In this document: piece after piece, positions 60,801 through 64,000 of the stretch | How positions within the stretch are numbered: the stretch's first letter is position 1 | Layout: each line of letters opens with the position of its first letter | DNA from: Parapristionchus giblindavisi | Lineage: Eukaryota > Nematoda > Chromadorea > Rhabditida > Diplogasteridae | Reading direction: 5' to 3' | Assembly (NCBI GenBank): GCA_943737045.1 | Contig: CALSFV010000663.1 | Span: 1 to 64,000, forward strand | Length of the DNA stretch: 64,000 nt | Position numbers and translations under genes: made by a program | The notes under the pieces: generated by a model | Told to the model about the DNA's origin: nothing | Databases searched by the model: none | Seen by the model: the letters and a program-made list of their open reading frames with translations, nothing else

Positions 60801-63261
60801 TAGTCATACATGTCATTCCGGTGTTTGTTGTCCATCTCCGGGTATATATTCCCTCTCACTATTCATTATCATTATCCATTCATATTCAGCTACTATTTGT
60901 AATCAACCACTATCCACAGGAAGTCCATGTTCAGCACAGACTGTACAAAGATATTGGTATCGATTGATTATAGTATTCCTTTAAATACAGTATTCTCTCA
61001 TAGGTTCAATTCGGCAACTCGATCGTGTCAACATTTTGCCTTTACTGGATGTGACGGAAATAGTAATAACTTTAGATCTGCACAAGAATGTTCTCAGTTC
61101 TGTTCAAGAATTGAAGGTTCTGAAAGATCAAAGATCAAAGATCGAAGATCAGTTCATGATTTCAGAAGAAATAAAATGTTTCGTCGGAGAAGCAGTCAAA
61201 TTAGAAGATGGAAAATTTTGGAGATGCGATACTGCCAAAAAAACTGTTTGTATCTTTTAAAAATTATTTTGTAATGTTTTATTCGACAGAATAGTCGAGA
61301 AGAAAAGAAATGTCCTACTAATTATGAATGTTATTTTGATGGAAAGAATTACGGATGTTGTCCCACTAAAGGTAGATCATTCAATCATACTCTAAATTAT
61401 TGATTCTCCAATTTAAATTTAGAATACACTTGTCGCTTACAACCATATGAAGGAAGATTATGTAATGGTCCTCCTCAGACTAGATGGTAGTTCATTGATC
61501 TTATAATCAATCGATAATCACAGTATACTTTCAGGTATTATGATTACTCTGCAAGATCATGCAGATCATTCGAATATAAGGTTTCATTGAGTATTTCAAC
61601 TAATCCTTTCAATATAATCTTTGTTCAAGGGTTGTGATGGAAACAGTAACAATTTCGATAGTCAATCAACTTGTTCTGAGTATTGTGCCATATCAGGTTA
61701 GCTATTCTATTTTCTTATTCTATTATTATCTGGACATTTTTATAAATCATTAATGAACAACTTTCGAATTTATTGTTGTGGTCATCAATAGCCAAGCACT
61801 TTTTAAGACGTTTAGATAAGGCTTTAAGGCTTGGGGATATGTTGAGTATTCCTCTCGATCAACCATTGGCCTATTAGTCGTATAATAAGAATGAACAGCT
61901 GAAGACTAAAAAGTAATTACTTATCTCCAATGATGGACGAATTCGAGAGATGAATTATGAAAGAACTATTTAGTTCAAGAATCTACTCTTTGACGTTTCT
62001 ATCATTAAGACCAAATGTTTATTGATTGGAAGTGAATCATGATATGGAACATAGGAAAGAAAGAACAACGTTGTACAACTAATTAGCTAAGAACAACTAA
62101 TTAGAATTGGCACATAAATACAGTGATAACTTCTTGTCGGGAAGAGAATCTAGCGGATATGTGTATCTAGCGGCTATCTAGCTTTTTCCTGGATGTTTTT
62201 CTAGCCTAGCGGCTATCTTGCTTTTATCAAGTAACTTTTCTGTATTTTTCACGATCTAGCGACTATCTAGCTTTTTTTCGATGACTATTTCGGGAGTCGC
62301 TTTCTCAGAGACTGTAGTCGATAAAATGTTCAAGAGCTTTTTCTCGATTGTGAGTACTCAGTGAATATCACAATGAATGTCCAGATAATTATGTAACAAC
62401 TTAATATTATGAATGATGTTGATTTCTTATGATGTACATATAGGTTGTCCGAATGGAGGAGATATCTATAATGTCGACGGAGAACCAATGAGATGTAATA
62501 GAGATGGACAATGTCCTAATGGACATATTTGTACTAATCTTGTTAGTTATCTCATCATATCGAAGAATTTAATCAATGATATTTCAGTTATTATCAGATC
62601 AATCAATAGAAGATCTCTATTGTTGTCCATCAAGAATATCGATTTGTATTCAACCAATCGATACTGGATTCTCTTGTTCTGAACCAATTAGAAGGTATTA
62701 AATGGATAAATAACATTTATATTCAATTTCATTATAGATATCATTTTGATTCAATAACTCGTATTTGTCGTCCATTCAATTATCGAGGATGTGGTGGAAA
62801 TAATAATAACTTCGTCACTAAACTCGCTTGTACTAATGTTTGTCAGGCTGCTGGTTAGATTATAGATCTTCAAAGAATTAGATTAATGAATACTTAGAAT
62901 AGAATAATGTAAATTATAGCATGTGCCCCATCAGAAATGATCTATCAACCATCATCGAGTGATCAACCATTTGATTGTACTAATAAGAGTTGTCCAAGAG
63001 GTTATTATCACTTATTAATCAATATTTGATCTTTGATCTTATAGGATATCTTTGTGTTCCTGATCCTTTTTCAACAGAGAAAAAGGTTTGCTGCGGTGCA
63101 CCTAACATGGGTTAATTAATTAATTAATTAATTAATTAAATTATAAATATTAATATATGAAATACAGGAGTTTGTCCTTCAAGTCAACGTCCACTTCTTG
63201 ATTATCGTAATCAACGCCCATTATCATGTAGTTCAATGAAGTCGAATGATTGTCCTCCTAG
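57860..63261 (+). CDS. Secreted multi-Kunitz, cysteine-rich (lustrin-type) protein, 3' end outside window
   Basis: The ATG at 57860 opens a signal peptide ([16 protein letters not shown]); exon 1 (57860-57933) joins in phase to the exon at 57984. An EB-type cysteine module ([16 protein letters not shown], 58610-58680) is followed by alternating lustrin-type blocks (ending CCPS/CCP) and Kunitz domains. Five Kunitz domains are readable: about 59434-59690, 60270-60575, 60890-61118, 61423-61698 and 62640-62855, each with the GGN/DGN..NNF signature and final CxxxC. The last three have six cysteines, the first two lack the second and fourth. The residue after Cys2 is Ser, Asn and Ser, not Lys/Arg, so trypsin-like inhibition is not expected. 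Nematode relatives are extracellular or cuticle-associated. The last exon seen ends at 63261 with AG|GTATC; the gene continues to the right. Confidence 0.85.
59154..59270 (+). repeat. CT-rich tract in an intron of the Kunitz gene
   Basis: CTCCCTCTC-type tract within the intron between the exons ending near 59000 and starting near 59434. The intron (about 430 bp) has no other feature beyond AT-rich sequence. Confidence 0.85.
59890..60055. mobile_element. Decayed half of the 5900-6325 palindromic family
   Basis: GTCGATTGGGCAACTTTTTC followed by AATTCGTAAACATCATCGA and CATGCTATTGCCAACTCA parallels the right arm of the element at 5900-6325 in order and spacing, with many substitutions. No intact terminal repeat. 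It lies in an intron of the Kunitz gene. Confidence 0.55.
61740..62440. repeat. Long Kunitz-gene intron with degenerate TAGCGGCTATCTAGC repeats
   Basis: Within the 745-bp intron 61699-62443, the phrase TAGCGGCTATCTAGCTTTTT or a variant recurs at about 62151, 62168, 62210 and 62258. The remaining sequence shows nothing recognisable. It may be the remnant of an inserted element. Confidence 0.5.
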
Positions 63262-63272
63262 GTATCAATCAA

Positions 63273-63762
63273 TATCGTACATGTAAAAATCATTGTATCA
63301 TGAACGGTGTGAATGGGTCTGAACGGATCAGGCCGATCAAGATTTTGAGCGAGCGATTATGAGCGAACCGAACATTTCCGTAATGTCTCTTTGTTTTCAT
63401 TGTTTTTCTCTTATTCGAATCTACTATATTAAAATAAATTAGGCCAAAATATTGCCATTTAACCAAAATCATTGATTGTGCGTTGAATAAACTGTTCCGA
63501 TTATGCGCTGAATAATTAGGTCAATTTTGGTTCATTGGGGCAATTTCTTCAAAGTGAGAGCAATGATTTTTGTTAAATGGCAATATTGTGGCCTAATTTA
63601 TTTTAATATAGTAGATTCGATTGAGAGAAAAACAATGAAAACAAAGAGAAATTACGAAAATGTTCGGTTCGCTCATAATCGCTCGCTCAAAATCTTGATC
63701 GGCCTGATCCGTTCAGACCCATTCACACCGTTCATGATACAATGATTTTTACATGTACGATA
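63273..63762. mobile_element. 490-bp palindromic element at the right end
   Basis: TATCGTACATGTAAAAATCA at the left mirrors TGATTTTTACATGTACGATA at the right; the GC-richer GATCAGGCCGATCAAGATTT block is symmetrical at about 63338 and 63688. The arms meet around 63475-63530. Situated in the last, incomplete intron of the Kunitz gene. Confidence 0.94.
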
Positions 63763-64000
63763 CAGTCAATCAATCAATCAATACAGTCAATCAATCAATC
63801 AATACAGTCAATCAATCAATCAATACAGTCAATCAATCAATCAATACAGTCAATCAATCAATCAATCAATCAATACAGTCAATCAATCAATCAATACAGT
63901 CAATCGATCAATCAATACAGTCAATCAATCAATCAATCAATCAATACAGTCAATCAATCAATCAATACAGTCAATCAATCAATCAATACAGTCAATCAAT
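63762..64000. repeat. TACAGTCAAT(CAAT)n minisatellite
   Basis: Array of TACAGTCAAT followed by two to four extra CAAT units, directly abutting the palindrome at 63273-63762 and running off the window. One unit has CGAT. It contains the TACAGT half-motif and the ATTGATTG motif (reverse strand) common in local introns. Confidence 0.95.

Overview
This is a window of an AT-rich nuclear genome, almost certainly from a nematode. The genes are cut into many small exons by introns of mostly 45-70 nt with T-rich acceptors (often TTTCAG). The recognisable proteins have nematode relatives: a DEX-1-like nidogen/EGF membrane protein, a NEK10/NEKL-4-like kinase, OS-9, EAPP, a TMEM272-like four-pass protein, a Patched-related protein and a secreted multi-Kunitz protein. 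Several start codons sit at or just after a splice-acceptor sequence, as expected where mRNAs receive a spliced leader; that is inference.

Layout. 1-2680: about 60 copies of a 44-bp satellite with higher-order structure. 3916-9770: DEX-1-like gene (+). 9.8-17.7 kb: no host gene recognised; holds a non-LTR retrotransposon remnant split by a 3.07-kb TA-flanked inverted-repeat transposon, and a hAT-like MITE. 17739-23071: acidic C2H2 zinc-finger gene (+, 18 exons). 24324-31718: NEK10-like kinase (+) whose early introns are loaded with palindromic elements. 32309-36464: OS-9 (+). 37000-41890: EAPP (+), with two large palindromes and a tRNA-Gly(GCC) gene in its introns. 44420-46072: TMEM272-like gene (+), with a 38-bp minisatellite in one intron. 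46.1-48.1 kb: palindromic elements and AT-rich spacer. 48078-55260: Patched-related 12-TM gene (-). 55.3-57.9 kb: GA/CT-rich upstream region. 57860-63261 and beyond: secreted Kunitz/cysteine-rich gene (+), running off the right edge.

The genes do not form one pathway. OS-9 works in ER quality control, DEX-1, Patched-related and Kunitz proteins act at the cell surface, matrix or cuticle, the kinase is of a ciliary/cuticular family, and EAPP and the zinc-finger protein are nuclear. What unifies the window is its repeat ecology: most mobile elements are near-perfect palindromes lying inside introns, and the introns share three short motifs (TAC-N-GTA, TTGATTGAT, and the heptamer GATCTTT). The 44-bp satellite is built from two of these and resembles an intron.

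Coordinates come from reading frames and splice phases by eye. Frame continuity was followed through almost all exons; gene ends and some splice sites remain provisional. No database search was possible.
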